Shown here: piece by piece, positions 35,733-44,985 of the stretch
Layout of the letters: each line of letters begins with the position of its first letter
Numbering within the stretch: the first letter of the stretch is position 1
From: Tautonia rosea
GTDB taxonomy: Bacteria; Planctomycetota; Planctomycetia; Isosphaerales; Isosphaeraceae
Reading direction: 5' to 3'
Length of the DNA: 64,000 nt
Assembly (NCBI RefSeq): GCF_012958305.1
Contig: NZ_JABBYO010000020.1
Span: 45,021 to 109,020, forward strand
Made by a program: the position numbers and the translations under genes
Notes under the pieces: generated by a model
What the model saw: only the letters and a program-made list of their open reading frames with translations
The model's database searches: none
Told to the model about the DNA's origin: nothing

Positions 35733-37133
35733 TCAACGAGAGGCATCGAGCACGTCGGCGAGGGCAGCCCGAAGGCGAGGCTCGGCGCCGGGGGCGACCC
35801 AGCACCATTCGTTAAGGTTGGTGTCGCCCTCCGACACGGCCTGGTCGGTGGGGATGTAGCCGGGGGCACATTCACCGTAACCGAGGGCCATGATGAACTG
35901 GTCGGGGCGAAGCTGCTGGGCGAGAATTTGGTACTCGACGTAGGACTCACCAGGGAGGAGAACGATCTGAGTCGGGCCGAAGTCGATGGCGGGCAGGTCG
36001 ATCGTGCGTCCTTGCTCGTACCGCTTCTGCCAGCTCAGTCCGAGGGCGGCGAGGCACTGGCCGAAGGGCTTCGGGTCGTGTTTGAGCCGGTCGAGGAGGG
36101 CCTCGGGTGTGAAGGAACCAGTGGAGCGAGGAGGGAGGTCGAGAGAGACAGAGCGGAAGGAGACCCGTTCAAGCCGAGTTCGCTGCGTGGACTGCCAGGA
36201 GGCGACCATGGCGAGGTGGAGGCGATCGGCGAGGATGTCGCGGTATTCGGGGGAGCCGTCGTTATATTTACCGGCGGTGACGTTTCCGCTGCATCCGGAC
36301 AGATACATTTGAAAAACCGTGGGATCGTCGGCCTGGCGGCGGGTGCGGGCGAGGCCGACGAAGTCGCTGGAGACGAGGCCGCGGCCGTAGGTGCTCATGG
36401 GGTGGACGGCGTAGGCGTGCAAGGCGGCGAGGGGCTGTTCGTCCTGCCAGAAACTCAGCGTGCGCAGAAGGGGGTCGATGACTCCCTCCGGCTGAGACTG
36501 AGGGTACGGATCTCGGGTCGCACTGCCTCGTGAAAAGGAGGGCGTCCCATCAGGCAGGAGGTAGCGGCGGTTGGAGGCGACCCGATCGACCGGGGCGCTT
36601 CCAAGGCCGATTGCGGTGACCGGACGGGCCAACGGGAGGCTTGCCTTCAGATCGGCGGCGACACGTTGGACGGCATGTTCATGAAATTCAGGGTCACAAA
36701 TGCTTCCCCGTGCCGCATGACTGCGGAGCAGGCGCTCGGCTTCGAGGTCAACGACGGGGGCATCATGCTGATGGATGCTGTTGACGAGAACCCGTTCCGG
36801 AGTGGTGCCGGCGGCCTCGGCCAGCAGCGATCGCCAGCGGTCGAAGGCGTCGTTGCGGATCTCGCACCAATCGACGGCGACCACGACCAGGGGATGATCG
36901 GGGCCGAGCAGCACGATGCCCCGGGCGAGCAATGGGTCGCGAATTTCGGAGGCGGGCTCGACCCCACCGCCCATGCAAGGGTGGCCGAGGGGGATGGTGA
37001 CGTCGGTCGAGAAGGTGGCGAGGCGGAAGCCTTGTTCTGGTTTTGCTCCGCGAGCCGATCGGGCCAGGCTGCCGGCGATCGCGGCAAGGCCACCGAGAGC
37101 GGCACGGCGAGTCATGGAATGGGATATTCTCAT
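35733..37133 (-). CDS. Neutral ceramidase-like N-terminal domain protein, exported (~466 aa)
   Basis: The N-terminus has SMTRRAALGGLAAIAGSLARSA, given here as SMTRRAALGG and LAAIAGSLARSA, a probable Tat signal. The body resembles planctomycete proteins with a neutral/alkaline ceramidase-type N-terminal domain: FSTDVTIPLGHPCMGGG, the VNSIHQHDAPVVD block in place of the family's HTHSGP metal site, HAYAVHPMSTYG, SGCSGNVTAGKYNDG, and LLPGESYVEYQ. Real ceramidase activity is doubtful because planctomycetes use such domains broadly. ATG 37133 is chosen; ATG 37115 is also possible. The DUF1501 gene is directly upstream on the same strand (51 bp), so the two may be co-transcribed. Confidence 0.78.
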   Translation of the reverse strand: MRISHSMTRRAALGGLAAIAGSLARSARGAKPEQGFRLATFSTDVTIPLGHPCMGGGVEPASEIRDPLLARGIVLLGPDHPLVVVAVDWCEIRNDAFDRWRSLLAEAAGTTPERVLVNSIHQHDAPVVDLEAERLLRSHAARGSICDPEFHEHAVQRVAADLKASLPLARPVTAIGLGSAPVDRVASNRRYLLPDGTPSFSRGSATRDPYPQSQPEGVIDPLLRTLSFWQDEQPLAALHAYAVHPMSTYGRGLVSSDFVGLARTRRQADDPTVFQMYLSGCSGNVTAGKYNDGSPEYRDILADRLHLAMVASWQSTQRTRLERVSFRSVSLDLPPRSTGSFTPEALLDRLKHDPKPFGQCLAALGLSWQKRYEQGRTIDLPAIDFGPTQIVLLPGESYVEYQILAQQLRPDQFIMALGYGECAPGYIPTDQAVSEGDTNLNEWCWVAPGAEPRLRAALADVLDASR

Positions 37134-37184
37134 CACAATTTTAGATTGGCAATTTTGAGCACGTAAAGATACCCCCAACGAGAC

Positions 37185-38630
37185 TCAGCCTAATACGCCG
37201 CCGATGGGAGTTCCGTTGCAAAGCCGCAAAGGGCGGCCGAGGGTGTCGACCAGCTCAAGCTCAGGGGCAACGCCGAGGCAGTGGTAGATGGTGGCGGCGA
37301 TGTCGGCGGGGGTGACGGCATCGCGGGAGGGGTAGGCGGCCCAGCGGTCGGAGGCACCATACACGGTACCGCCGCGGATGCCGGCACCGGCGAGAACCGT
37401 GCTGAAGCAGTGGGCCCAGTGGTCTCGGCCGTCACGACCGGCCCCGGCGCCGCCGACGACGGACTGGCCGACCTTGGGGGTGCGGCCGAACTCGCCGGTC
37501 CAAACCACGAGGGTCTCGTCGAGCAGGCCGCGGGCCTCCAGGTCGTCGAGCAATGCGGAAAAGGCCTGATCGGCCGGGGGCATGAGGCGGTCTTTCAGGT
37601 CGATGAAGTTGCGGTTGTGCGTATCCCAGTAGACGCTGACATTGGTGATACCGTCGTTCTGCCAGAAAACCGTTGTCAAGGGCACACCGGCCTCGACGAG
37701 CCGGCGAGCCTGCAGGACCGCCTGGCCGTGGGCGTGCATGCCGTAGCGCTCGCGGAGGCGGGGGTCTTCCTTCGAGAGGTCGAAGGCTTGCATCGCGCGG
37801 CGGTCGGTCAACAAGGCGTGGGCACGCTCGTAGTGGGAGGACATGGCATCGACCTGAGGAGTCTGCTCCAGGTGCCGGGCCTGCTGCTCGACAAGCTGGA
37901 GGAGCCCCTGGCGAACGTCTCGTCGCGTGGGGCCAACCTCGGCGGGAAGGCGGAAGTCGCCGACGTCGTAATTGGGGAGGCTGGGGTCGTGATCAATCGA
38001 GAACGGATTCAAGGCCGGGCCGAGCCAGCCGGCTCCCTGGCCGTGGCTCTGCTCGACGAATCGAGGGGCGCCGTCGGTGCTGACGGGCATGAACTGGACA
38101 TAAGGGGGCAAGGGAGAGCGGCGCTGGAAGTGGTCGAGGTGTTCGAGGACCGCTCCGTAGTGGGGCCAATCCTCGTTCATCGGGCCGCCGCCGGGCCGGG
38201 GGATCGGGTGACCGGTGAGCAGTTCGTGGGTGGCGGTGGTGTGATTCACGTCGCGGTGGTGGACGGATCGGATCACGGCGAGCTTGTCGCAGCGGGTCGC
38301 AAGGCGGGGGAAATGCTCGGAGATCATCAGGCCGGGAACGTTCGTCTCGATCGGCTTGAATTCACCGCGGACCTGCTCCGGAGCCTCGGGCTTCAGGTCC
38401 CAGGTTTCCTGCTGCGCGGGGCCTCCCCACATGAACAGAAGAATGCAGGCCTTGGCCTTGCCAAAGCTGGAGGGTGGGGCAAGCACGCCGCTCGATCGGG
38501 CCTGAGCATTCAGCAAGGTCGGCAGGTTGAGGCCCAGCAGTCCAAGCCCTCCGGCGCGGAGGAACTCGCGCCGAGAACGCTGAAGACCAGACCGGAAGGC
38601 CCCGCAGCCCTGGTTGACGCTCCGCTTCAT
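37185..38630 (-). CDS. DUF1501 domain protein with Tat signal (481 aa)
   Basis: Planctomycete DUF1501 proteins are exported sulfatase-like proteins of unknown catalytic role, often found beside PSCyt/DUF1553 proteins. Residues ~18-45 hold the Tat signal RSRREFLRAGGLGLLGLNLP. The body has AKACILLFMWGGPAQQETWD, RGEFKPIETNVPGLMISEHFPRLA (split here as RGEFKPIETNVPGL and MISEHFPRLA), TATHELLTGHP, FWQNDGI, VVWTGEFGRTPKVGQSV and GRDHWAHCFST. ATG 38630 has ribosome-binding purines upstream. It heads a two-gene unit with the ceramidase-like gene. Confidence 0.93.
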   Translation of the reverse strand: MKRSVNQGCGAFRSGLQRSRREFLRAGGLGLLGLNLPTLLNAQARSSGVLAPPSSFGKAKACILLFMWGGPAQQETWDLKPEAPEQVRGEFKPIETNVPGLMISEHFPRLATRCDKLAVIRSVHHRDVNHTTATHELLTGHPIPRPGGGPMNEDWPHYGAVLEHLDHFQRRSPLPPYVQFMPVSTDGAPRFVEQSHGQGAGWLGPALNPFSIDHDPSLPNYDVGDFRLPAEVGPTRRDVRQGLLQLVEQQARHLEQTPQVDAMSSHYERAHALLTDRRAMQAFDLSKEDPRLRERYGMHAHGQAVLQARRLVEAGVPLTTVFWQNDGITNVSVYWDTHNRNFIDLKDRLMPPADQAFSALLDDLEARGLLDETLVVWTGEFGRTPKVGQSVVGGAGAGRDGRDHWAHCFSTVLAGAGIRGGTVYGASDRWAAYPSRDAVTPADIAATIYHCLGVAPELELVDTLGRPLRLCNGTPIGGVLG

Positions 38631-38895
38631 GCAGCCCTCCCCCTGTCTTGCGTCCCCTCGTTCACCCCAACCGATCCCGCGACCCGCAGCCCTTCGGAGG
38701 GAAAATCAACAAGCATTCAACCTATCCGATCCGGCCTGGTTCGGGCAAGTCGGACCTTGGTCGAGTGCTTGACTCCGAGGCATCGTGCAGGTTGGGATGA
38801 CTCGGGGCGTCTCGACTTCACAGGATCCCCTCAACTGGGGATTCCGCAAGACGCGGGGCGATCGTGTCCAAGGCAGCCGTATTGGGAGAACCGTG

Positions 38896-39090
38896 ATGAC
38901 TCGAACCTGGCAACGGGCCTGGTTGCTCGCCGCAGGACTTGGCTCCTCGATCCTCTGGTTTGCGTGCTGGGCAGCCTCGGTTGTGCCCGGGACGTCGGCC
39001 GTTACCGTTCCGTGGGCCCTGGGCAATTTGGAGGCAGTGCTGACCGGAGCGACGATCGGAGCGGCCTGGATGTGTCGATCCCATGCTTGA
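38896..39090 (+). CDS. Small hypothetical membrane protein (64 aa)
   Basis: ATG 38896 follows GGGAGAACC, a good ribosome binding site. Two hydrophobic stretches (WLLAAGLGSSILWFACWAA and a second, weaker one around VLTGATIGAAWM) suggest a small membrane protein. No family is recognised. It may be expressed with the GDSL gene that follows 171 bp downstream. The longer frame running from 37281 is antisense to the DUF1501 gene and is not real. Confidence 0.5.
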   Translation: MTRTWQRAWLLAAGLGSSILWFACWAASVVPGTSAVTVPWALGNLEAVLTGATIGAAWMCRSHA

Positions 39091-39261
39091 ATCGCTCGGC
39101 CGTTTCCGCCAACAACAGGCTCGGAATCCCGGTCGATTGGCTTGCGATCGAGGTCTTCCACGCCCACGTGGCCAGGGCATTCCTCAGCGTTTATCATCGG
39201 TTCGATTCGGTAGCGGTCGAAAGTCTGGTCTTTGTGTGTGTGTGAACTGGAAGCGATTGCC

Positions 39262-39894
39262 ATGCCCCACGTCGTCTTGCTCGGAGACTCGATCTTCGAC
39301 AACGCCGCGTATGTGCCGGGAGGGCCGTCGGTCCTCGATCATCTGCAGAAGCATCTGCGCCCAAGCTGGCGGGTCACGCAGCTGGCCGTCGATGGTGCAT
39401 CTACCGAGGACGTGGCCCGACAGCTCAAGGGTCTTCCCCGAGACGCGACGCATCTGGTCGTGAGCACAGGAGGCAACGATGCGCTTGGCGCTCGCTCCTG
39501 GATCCTGCACGAGCCGGCCGACTCCGTGGCCGAGGTGCTCACCGCCCTGAACGCGATCCGGGACGCGTTCCAGGCCGCTTATCGGGCCATGCTCGACCGA
39601 CTTCAGTCATTGCACAAAGCCGTTACGGTCTGCACCATTTACGATGCGATCCCCGGCCTCTCCCCCGCCGAACGGGCTGGGCTGTCCGTGTTCAATGAAG
39701 TGATCCTTCGCGAGGCGTCGCGTTCCATCGTCTCGGTGATCGACCTCCGCCTGGCGTGCAACGACCCCGACGACTTTTCAACGCTCTCCCCGATCGAGCC
39801 TTCCGCCTTCGGAGGCGGTAAAATCGCCCGCCTGATCCGTCGGGTCGTGGCCGAGCAAGACGTCTCAAACCTCGCCGCCCGGATTTACCGCTGA
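39262..39894 (+). CDS. SGNH/GDSL-type hydrolase, possibly degenerate active site (210 aa)
   Basis: Residues 5-12 (VVLLGDSIFDN) carry the GDS block with the nucleophile serine, and STGGNDALG holds the block III GxND. The final part is SPIEPSAFGGGKIARLI, where classic members have an Asp-x-x-His pair; here no His is seen in the expected place. The substrate (ester, lipid or carbohydrate acyl group) is unknown. No signal peptide is seen. The gene lies 37 bp upstream of lpxK on the same strand, so a role in envelope lipid metabolism is possible. Confidence 0.8.
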   Translation: MPHVVLLGDSIFDNAAYVPGGPSVLDHLQKHLRPSWRVTQLAVDGASTEDVARQLKGLPRDATHLVVSTGGNDALGARSWILHEPADSVAEVLTALNAIRDAFQAAYRAMLDRLQSLHKAVTVCTIYDAIPGLSPAERAGLSVFNEVILREASRSIVSVIDLRLACNDPDDFSTLSPIEPSAFGGGKIARLIRRVVAEQDVSNLAARIYR

Positions 39895-39931
39895 TCTCGT
39901 CTTCCTCCCCGACCAAAAGGACCGTCCACGG

Positions 39932-40996
39932 ATGGATCGCATCGCCTTTCACCGACTCATCCGGGGCGAAACGCTTGGCCCCCGAGCTGCGATGGCAAGG
40001 GCGGCGCTCCGGGTCGCCTCCGCGGGCTACCGCATCGGAATCACGTCCCGGAACGCTCGGTTTGATCGCGGCCGGGGGGTGGAACGGGCCGAGGTGCCGG
40101 TCGTCTCGATCGGTAACATCACCGTCGGCGGCACCGGCAAGACGCCGATGGTCGAATACGCCTGTCGACACTTCCGCAGGCTCGGCCTCCGCGTCGCCAT
40201 CCTCAGCCGAGGCTACGGCGCGACCGAGGGTCTCAACGATGAGGGGCTCGTCCTCGACGCCAACCTGCCCGACGTCCCCCACTTTCAGGACCCCGACCGC
40301 GTCTCCCTGGCCCGGATCGCCGTGGAGGAGTGTGAATCCCAGGTCCTCGTCCTCGACGACGGCTTCCAGCACCGTCGGCTCGCCCGAGATCTCGACATCG
40401 TCCTGATCGACGCCCTCGACCCGTTCGGCCTCGGCCATCTGCTCCCCCGCGGCCTGCTCCGCGAGCCGATCCGCTCCCTCCGTCGCGCCGGGGTCGTGGT
40501 GCTTTCGCGGGCCGACCTTGTTTCCCCCGACGATCGCCGCGCGATTCGGGCCGAGGCCGAACGCCACGCCGGGCCCCTGCCCTGGGCCGAGGCGCGTCAC
40601 GCGCCCCGCGACCTGATCGACGATGCCGGCCAGGCGTTTCTGCTCGATCTTGCCCGATCCGGCCCGGTCGTCGCCTTCTGCGGGCTCGGGAATCCGGAAG
40701 GGTTTCGCCGCACCGTCCTTGGCCTCGGGGCGAACCTCGTCGCCTTCCGGACCTTCCCCGACCATCATCCGTACGATCGCTCGGATGTCGATTCCCTAAT
40801 TTCCTGGGCTCGCGAGCATCAGGCCAGCCTGGCCTTGACCACGCAGAAAGATTCGGTCAAGCTTCGTCTCGATCATCTGGGGCCTGTTCCCCTGCGCGCG
40901 GTTCGGATCGGTCTGGAGCTGCTCGACGGGGCCGACCTCCTCGACGCCTCGCTCGATCGGATCGCCGCGAAGGCTCCTCTCGACCCGGGGCCCTGA
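39932..40996 (+). CDS. lpxK: Tetraacyldisaccharide 4'-kinase LpxK (354 aa)
   Basis: LpxK phosphorylates the 4'-position of the lipid A disaccharide at the inner membrane. The P-loop VSIGNITVGGTGKTPMVEY is read as SIGNITVGGTGKTP; further family motifs are ILSRGYGA, VLDDGFQHRRLARDLDIVL and LTTQKDSVKL. An amphipathic N-terminal region fits membrane association. ATG 39932 follows AAAAGGA. It opens a same-strand cluster of LPS-type genes running to ~49.7 kb, which argues that this planctomycete makes lipid A. Confidence 0.95.
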   Translation: MDRIAFHRLIRGETLGPRAAMARAALRVASAGYRIGITSRNARFDRGRGVERAEVPVVSIGNITVGGTGKTPMVEYACRHFRRLGLRVAILSRGYGATEGLNDEGLVLDANLPDVPHFQDPDRVSLARIAVEECESQVLVLDDGFQHRRLARDLDIVLIDALDPFGLGHLLPRGLLREPIRSLRRAGVVVLSRADLVSPDDRRAIRAEAERHAGPLPWAEARHAPRDLIDDAGQAFLLDLARSGPVVAFCGLGNPEGFRRTVLGLGANLVAFRTFPDHHPYDRSDVDSLISWAREHQASLALTTQKDSVKLRLDHLGPVPLRAVRIGLELLDGADLLDASLDRIAAKAPLDPGP

Positions 40997-41045
40997 CGCT
41001 CGTCCGTCGCCTCCTCCCCCTCCGACTTCGGGAAAGGATTCCCCG

Positions 41046-42101
41046 ATGCGGATCGTCGTCTTCTGCCCGAACCTCGTCGGCGACACCGTTATGGCCACGC
41101 CGACCCTGAGAGCCCTCCGCCAGGGGTTCCCGACCGCCCGGATCTCCGGAATGATCAAGCCGAACGTCGCCCCGACGCTCGATGGCGCTCCCTGGCTCGA
41201 CGACCTCATCCCCTTTCACCCCAAATCAGCCGACCCCGACCAACGGATGCCCGGTGTCATTTCCCGGTTGCGTGACGAGCGGTACGACCTCGCCATCTTG
41301 CTGCCGAACTCGATCCGATCGGCCCTCATGGCCTGGCTCGGAGGCGTCGAGCGCCGGGTCGGCTACGCTCGGGGCGGTCGCGGCCTCCTGCTGACCGACC
41401 ACCTCCACGCCCCCCGCGATCCTCGGGGCCGTTTCTCCCCCGTGCCGATCGTCGAGTATTACCTCGCCCTCGCTCGTCACTTGCACTGCCCGGTCGATTC
41501 GCTTGCCTGCGAGCTGTTCACGACCGCCGACGACGAGCAGGCCGCCGACCTTGCCTGGCAGCGGCTCGGCCTGCTCGGCGATCGGCCGGTCGTCTGCCTG
41601 AACACGGGAGGCGCTTTCGGCCCGGCGAAGAACTGGCCCGACGCCCACTTCGCCACCCTCGCCCGTCGTCTGGTGAGCGAGCTTGGGGTGAAGGTGCTTG
41701 TCGTCTGCGGTCCTGCCGAACGGGCCTCGGCTCGGGCAATCGTTGCTGGGGCCTCGCATCCCGACGTGGTCAGCCTGGCCGAGGAACCGGTGAGCATCGG
41801 CCTGACCAAGGCCAGTGTTCGCCGATCGGCCCTGCTCGTCACCACCGACTCCGGCCCCCGCCACTTCGCCGCTGGCTTCGGTGTGCCGGTCGTCAGCCTT
41901 TTCGGCCCAACCCACATTGCCTGGACACGCACCTATCACCCCCTGGCCATCCACCTGCAACAGCCTGTGCCTTGCGGGCCGTGCCAGAAACCCGTCTGCC
42001 CGCTCGGCCACCACCGATGCATGACCGAACTGCACCCCGATGCCGTCTTCGAGGCCAGCCGACGCCTCCTCTCCCGGCCGTCCTCCCGCCGAGCGGCCTG
42101 A
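41046..42101 (+). CDS. waaF: ADP-heptose:LPS heptosyltransferase, GT9 (351 aa)
   Basis: GT9 enzymes transfer heptose onto the LPS inner core. Family blocks seen: MRIVVFCPNLVGDTVMATPTL at the N-terminus (given as MRIVVFCPNLVGD and TVMATPTLRAL), LNTGGAFGPAKNWP, VTTDSGPRHFAAGFGVPVVSLFGPTH read in parts (TTDSGPRHFAAGFG, VVSLFGPTHIAW), and PCGPCQKPVCPLGHHRCM, typical of WaaF-type enzymes. ATG 41046 follows GGAAAGGA. It is 49 bp after lpxK. Enzymes for heptose precursor synthesis are not in the window, apart from a general nucleotidyltransferase at 47172, so the donor sugar is not certain. Confidence 0.9.
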   Translation: MRIVVFCPNLVGDTVMATPTLRALRQGFPTARISGMIKPNVAPTLDGAPWLDDLIPFHPKSADPDQRMPGVISRLRDERYDLAILLPNSIRSALMAWLGGVERRVGYARGGRGLLLTDHLHAPRDPRGRFSPVPIVEYYLALARHLHCPVDSLACELFTTADDEQAADLAWQRLGLLGDRPVVCLNTGGAFGPAKNWPDAHFATLARRLVSELGVKVLVVCGPAERASARAIVAGASHPDVVSLAEEPVSIGLTKASVRRSALLVTTDSGPRHFAAGFGVPVVSLFGPTHIAWTRTYHPLAIHLQQPVPCGPCQKPVCPLGHHRCMTELHPDAVFEASRRLLSRPSSRRAA

Positions 42102-42123
42102 CGAAGTCCCAGGAGCAACCCCC

Positions 42124-43122
42124 ATGTCCACCTGGCTCGTCACCGGAGGCTCCGGATTTCTTGGCCATCATCTGTTGAATCGGATGGTCTGTTCCGATCT
42201 CGGGATCACTCGGCTAATCGCCCTCGGCCGTCGGCCCCCTGAGGGCTGGCCCGCCGACGCCTTCCTCCGCGCCGACCTCAACGACCCCGCCAGCCTCTCC
42301 CGAGCCCTCGCCACCGTACGACCGAGGGTCGTTCTCCACCTCGCCGGCCTAACTCCTCCGGCCGACGAGGCGACCTTGCACCGCGTCAATGCGGGCGGGA
42401 CCCTGGCCTTGCTGCGGGCCTTACAGGCGATCGGCCGGCCTTGCCGGATCGTCAGCGCCGGATCAGCTGCCGAGCTGGGTCCTGTCCCCGAAGCCTTGCT
42501 TCCCGCCAACGAGACGATCCCCTGCCGACCCGATTCCCCCTACGGCCTGAGCAAGTGGTTCGCCTCCCAGGCCACCGTCGCCAGCCCCAGGCCGATTGAG
42601 GGAATCGCCGCCCGCATCTTCAACCCGATCGGCCCGGGCATGCCGTCCTCCCAGGCCTTCGGCCGCTTCGCCGCGCAGCTTGCCGCGCCGAGCCCCGACC
42701 CGCTCTCCCTTCAGACCGGAAACCTCGACGCCCGCCGCGACCTGATCGACGCCCGAGACGTGGCCGACGCCCTGATTGCGCTGGCCCTCCGTGGTCATCC
42801 GGGACGGGTCTATCACGTCGGGACCGGCTCCTCGCACCGCATCGGCGACGGTCTTCACCGCCTCATCGCCCTGAGCGGCCGTCGCGTGGTCGTCTCCTCC
42901 GACCCGAACCCCGGCCCCGGCCCGGTCGACTCCCGCGCCTGCATTGCCGCCATCAGGCGAGACACCGGCTGGTCTCCTCGCATCCCGATCGACGAGAGCC
43001 TGGCCGACCTCTGGAACTCGGTTCGCCCCCGATCCCTCCGGCCCGATGCTCCTCACCCCCCGCCGTCTCCCAACCATCGCTCCGAATCGACGCCGATCGC
43101 CTGCCACCCATCGACCGACTGA
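42124..43122 (+). CDS. NAD-dependent epimerase/dehydratase, extended SDR (332 aa)
   Basis: The N-terminus STWLVTGGSGFLGHHLL has the Rossmann glycine motif and SPYGLSK gives the YxxxK catalytic pair; SAGSAAEL precedes it as the usual Ser block. RRDLIDARDVADAL is the typical RDF(I/V)DVxDV motif. These place it in the extended short-chain dehydrogenase family acting on nucleotide sugars. The exact sugar is unknown. The C-terminal ~35 residues are disordered and Pro-rich. ATG 42124 is 22 bp after the heptosyltransferase gene, so the two are one operon. Confidence 0.88.
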   Translation: MSTWLVTGGSGFLGHHLLNRMVCSDLGITRLIALGRRPPEGWPADAFLRADLNDPASLSRALATVRPRVVLHLAGLTPPADEATLHRVNAGGTLALLRALQAIGRPCRIVSAGSAAELGPVPEALLPANETIPCRPDSPYGLSKWFASQATVASPRPIEGIAARIFNPIGPGMPSSQAFGRFAAQLAAPSPDPLSLQTGNLDARRDLIDARDVADALIALALRGHPGRVYHVGTGSSHRIGDGLHRLIALSGRRVVVSSDPNPGPGPVDSRACIAAIRRDTGWSPRIPIDESLADLWNSVRPRSLRPDAPHPPPSPNHRSESTPIACHPSTD

Positions 43123-43194
43123 CCTTGACCGTTCTCGCAAACCCTCCGACAATCCCGGCCAACGGTCCAGGGAGCGGACCGCGCTCTTGATCCG

Positions 43195-44985
43195 ATGTTG
43201 TCCAAGGAGGGCGACGCGGTGATCCCCCGCCATCGACCGCTGATCGCCATACTCGTGCTCACCGCCTGCCTGCACGTCGTGGGGATGATCCGCACCCCCC
43301 TCCCCTCGCAGGATGGCCTGAAATTCATCCGGATCGCCCGCGAGTTCGGCGAGCAGCCCTGGGCCGACGTCGTCCGCAACGCCGACCAGCACCCGCTCTA
43401 TCCCGCCCTGATCGCCGCCTTGCATCCGTTCATCGCCCCGAGGATCGCCGACACCCCCGACTCGTGGCGGATCGCTGCGCAAGGGGTCTCGATGCTGGCG
43501 ATGCTTGCCGCCATCCCCCCCTTCTTTTTCCTGGCCCGTCGTTGCGTCGGACGGCAATCGGCCGTGCTCGCCACCGTGCTGTTCCCGATCCTCCCGCTGT
43601 TTGCCGAACTCGGCCACGAAACGCTCAGCGATGCGACCGCGCTGGCGTTTGCCGTCGGTGCCCTCGCCTTTGGAACACAAGCACTGACCACCGGAGATTC
43701 CCGAGCAGCGATCGCGAGCGGCCTCTGCGCTGGCCTCGGCTACCTCGCCCGCCCCGAGGTCGCCGCAGTCCTCCTCGCTCTCCTCGCGGCCGGCGCCCTG
43801 TCCTGGATTGCTCCCTTCCGAACCCTTTTGCGCACCGCGTTCGACCGCCACTTACCCCTTCTGGCTCCGAAACACTCCGTTCACCCCGGCCCTCTCCCCG
43901 CTCTCGGAGAGACTGCGGCGGCCATTCGTCAACCCTCGCCATCGCTCGCGAGGGAGCGGGTGGCCGAACGCCGGGTGAGGGGGTCCTCCGTTTCCGGCGT
44001 GCTTGCGGAACGGAGTCGAAGTCTTCCGCGAACGCTGCTCGCAATCACCGGATTCCTGCTGCCGTTTCTGGTCCTGCTCGGTGCGTATGCCTCCATCAAG
44101 GGAACCGTCTCCGAGAAGCTCTCGCTCCGCTTCGCCACGGGTTTGGGAAACGGCACCGGTGTTTCGCGCACAGTGCCACTCTGGGTCCCTCCGGGACTTG
44201 ACGACCCACGCTGGGACTTCGCCCCGAAGGAAGAATCGAACGCCCCCGGCCGACTCTCCCTCATCCCCGCCTCGGTCCTCGTGGCCCGTCGCGCCACCGA
44301 GGCAACCGCCTGGCTCCTCGTTCCCCTGGCCTGCTGGGGAGCCTGGCACCATCGCGGCCCCCGCCGATCGCGTCCGGCCCGCCAATCACTTGGTTTGCTC
44401 GCATTCGGCTTCCTGGCCATCCTGATCCGACACACGATGACCACCGGGTACCTGTCCGATCGCCACTGCGCTCTGCTCGTGGTGGCCATTGTCCCGTGGT
44501 CGGCCGTTGGGCTGCTCGATCTGGCCCGACGATGGGCCGATCGTCGCGCACTCGTTCCCGCACGTCGGCAACGCTTGGCAAGACTGGCCCTTGTCATGCT
44601 CCTCGTGGGTGTTGCGGCCCTTCAGCTCAAGCCCGGGCACGCGAGCCGATGGGGCTATCAGCAGGCCGGACAGTGGCTCGCCCAGCGAGCCGGACCGGGC
44701 GACGCCGTGCTCGATACCCGAGGCTGGGCCGCCTTTGTTTCCAATCTGCGATCGTACGGCCCATGGCACATTCGCCAGGCGTTGACCGACGAAAAGCTTG
44801 CGTATGTCGTCATTTCTGAGGACGAGCTCACCGCCAGAAGCCGCCGCGCCGAGACGCTCGCCGCCCTGCTCGACTATGCCGCCGAACCGGTCGCCGCCTT
44901 CCCCGAACGGCAAGGGGACGACACCATCGGCGTTCGAGTTTACCGCTACGCTCGGCCCGAGTCGTGGGAGGGAATCCTTCGATGA
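43195..44985 (+). CDS. GT39/ArnT-like membrane glycosyltransferase (596 aa) with repeat-derived insert
   Basis: Multi-pass membrane protein resembling the dolichyl/undecaprenyl-phosphate sugar transferases (GT39 and GT-C fold). The first half has the periplasmic-loop acidic site region PSQDGLKFIRIAREFGEQ and the DQHPLYPALIA block, plus many hydrophobic segments. ATG 43195 (or GTG 43219) is the start. Residues ~229-264 are low complexity and correspond to a copy of the dispersed CTCTCCCC/GGGTGAGGGG repeat (43881-43987), so this is a repeat inserted in frame. The stop overlaps the next start as ATGA, indicating translational coupling. Donor and acceptor are unknown; modification of lipid A or core is likely by context. 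Confidence 0.85.
   Translation: MLSKEGDAVIPRHRPLIAILVLTACLHVVGMIRTPLPSQDGLKFIRIAREFGEQPWADVVRNADQHPLYPALIAALHPFIAPRIADTPDSWRIAAQGVSMLAMLAAIPPFFFLARRCVGRQSAVLATVLFPILPLFAELGHETLSDATALAFAVGALAFGTQALTTGDSRAAIASGLCAGLGYLARPEVAAVLLALLAAGALSWIAPFRTLLRTAFDRHLPLLAPKHSVHPGPLPALGETAAAIRQPSPSLARERVAERRVRGSSVSGVLAERSRSLPRTLLAITGFLLPFLVLLGAYASIKGTVSEKLSLRFATGLGNGTGVSRTVPLWVPPGLDDPRWDFAPKEESNAPGRLSLIPASVLVARRATEATAWLLVPLACWGAWHHRGPRRSRPARQSLGLLAFGFLAILIRHTMTTGYLSDRHCALLVVAIVPWSAVGLLDLARRWADRRALVPARRQRLARLALVMLLVGVAALQLKPGHASRWGYQQAGQWLAQRAGPGDAVLDTRGWAAFVSNLRSYGPWHIRQALTDEKLAYVVISEDELTARSRRAETLAALLDYAAEPVAAFPERQGDDTIGVRVYRYARPESWEGILR
43881..43987 (+). repeat. Copy of dispersed repeat inside a coding sequence
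   Basis: The sequence from TCACCCCGGCCCTCTCCCCG to CCGGGTGAGGGGGTCCTCC (ends only quoted) matches the intergenic hairpin family at 11964-12075 and 58644-58688. The ends are inverted (TCACCCCGGC versus GCCGGGTGA). It keeps the reading frame of the GT39-like gene. Confidence 0.7.

Noticed and set aside
39233..39243. TGTGTGTGTG run before the GDSL gene
   Set aside because: Short dinucleotide run expected by chance.
37281..39245. Long plus-strand frame opposite the DUF1501 gene
   Set aside because: DUF1501 with a Tat signal on the minus strand is clear; only the last 64 codons of this frame (from ATG 38896) look like a small gene.
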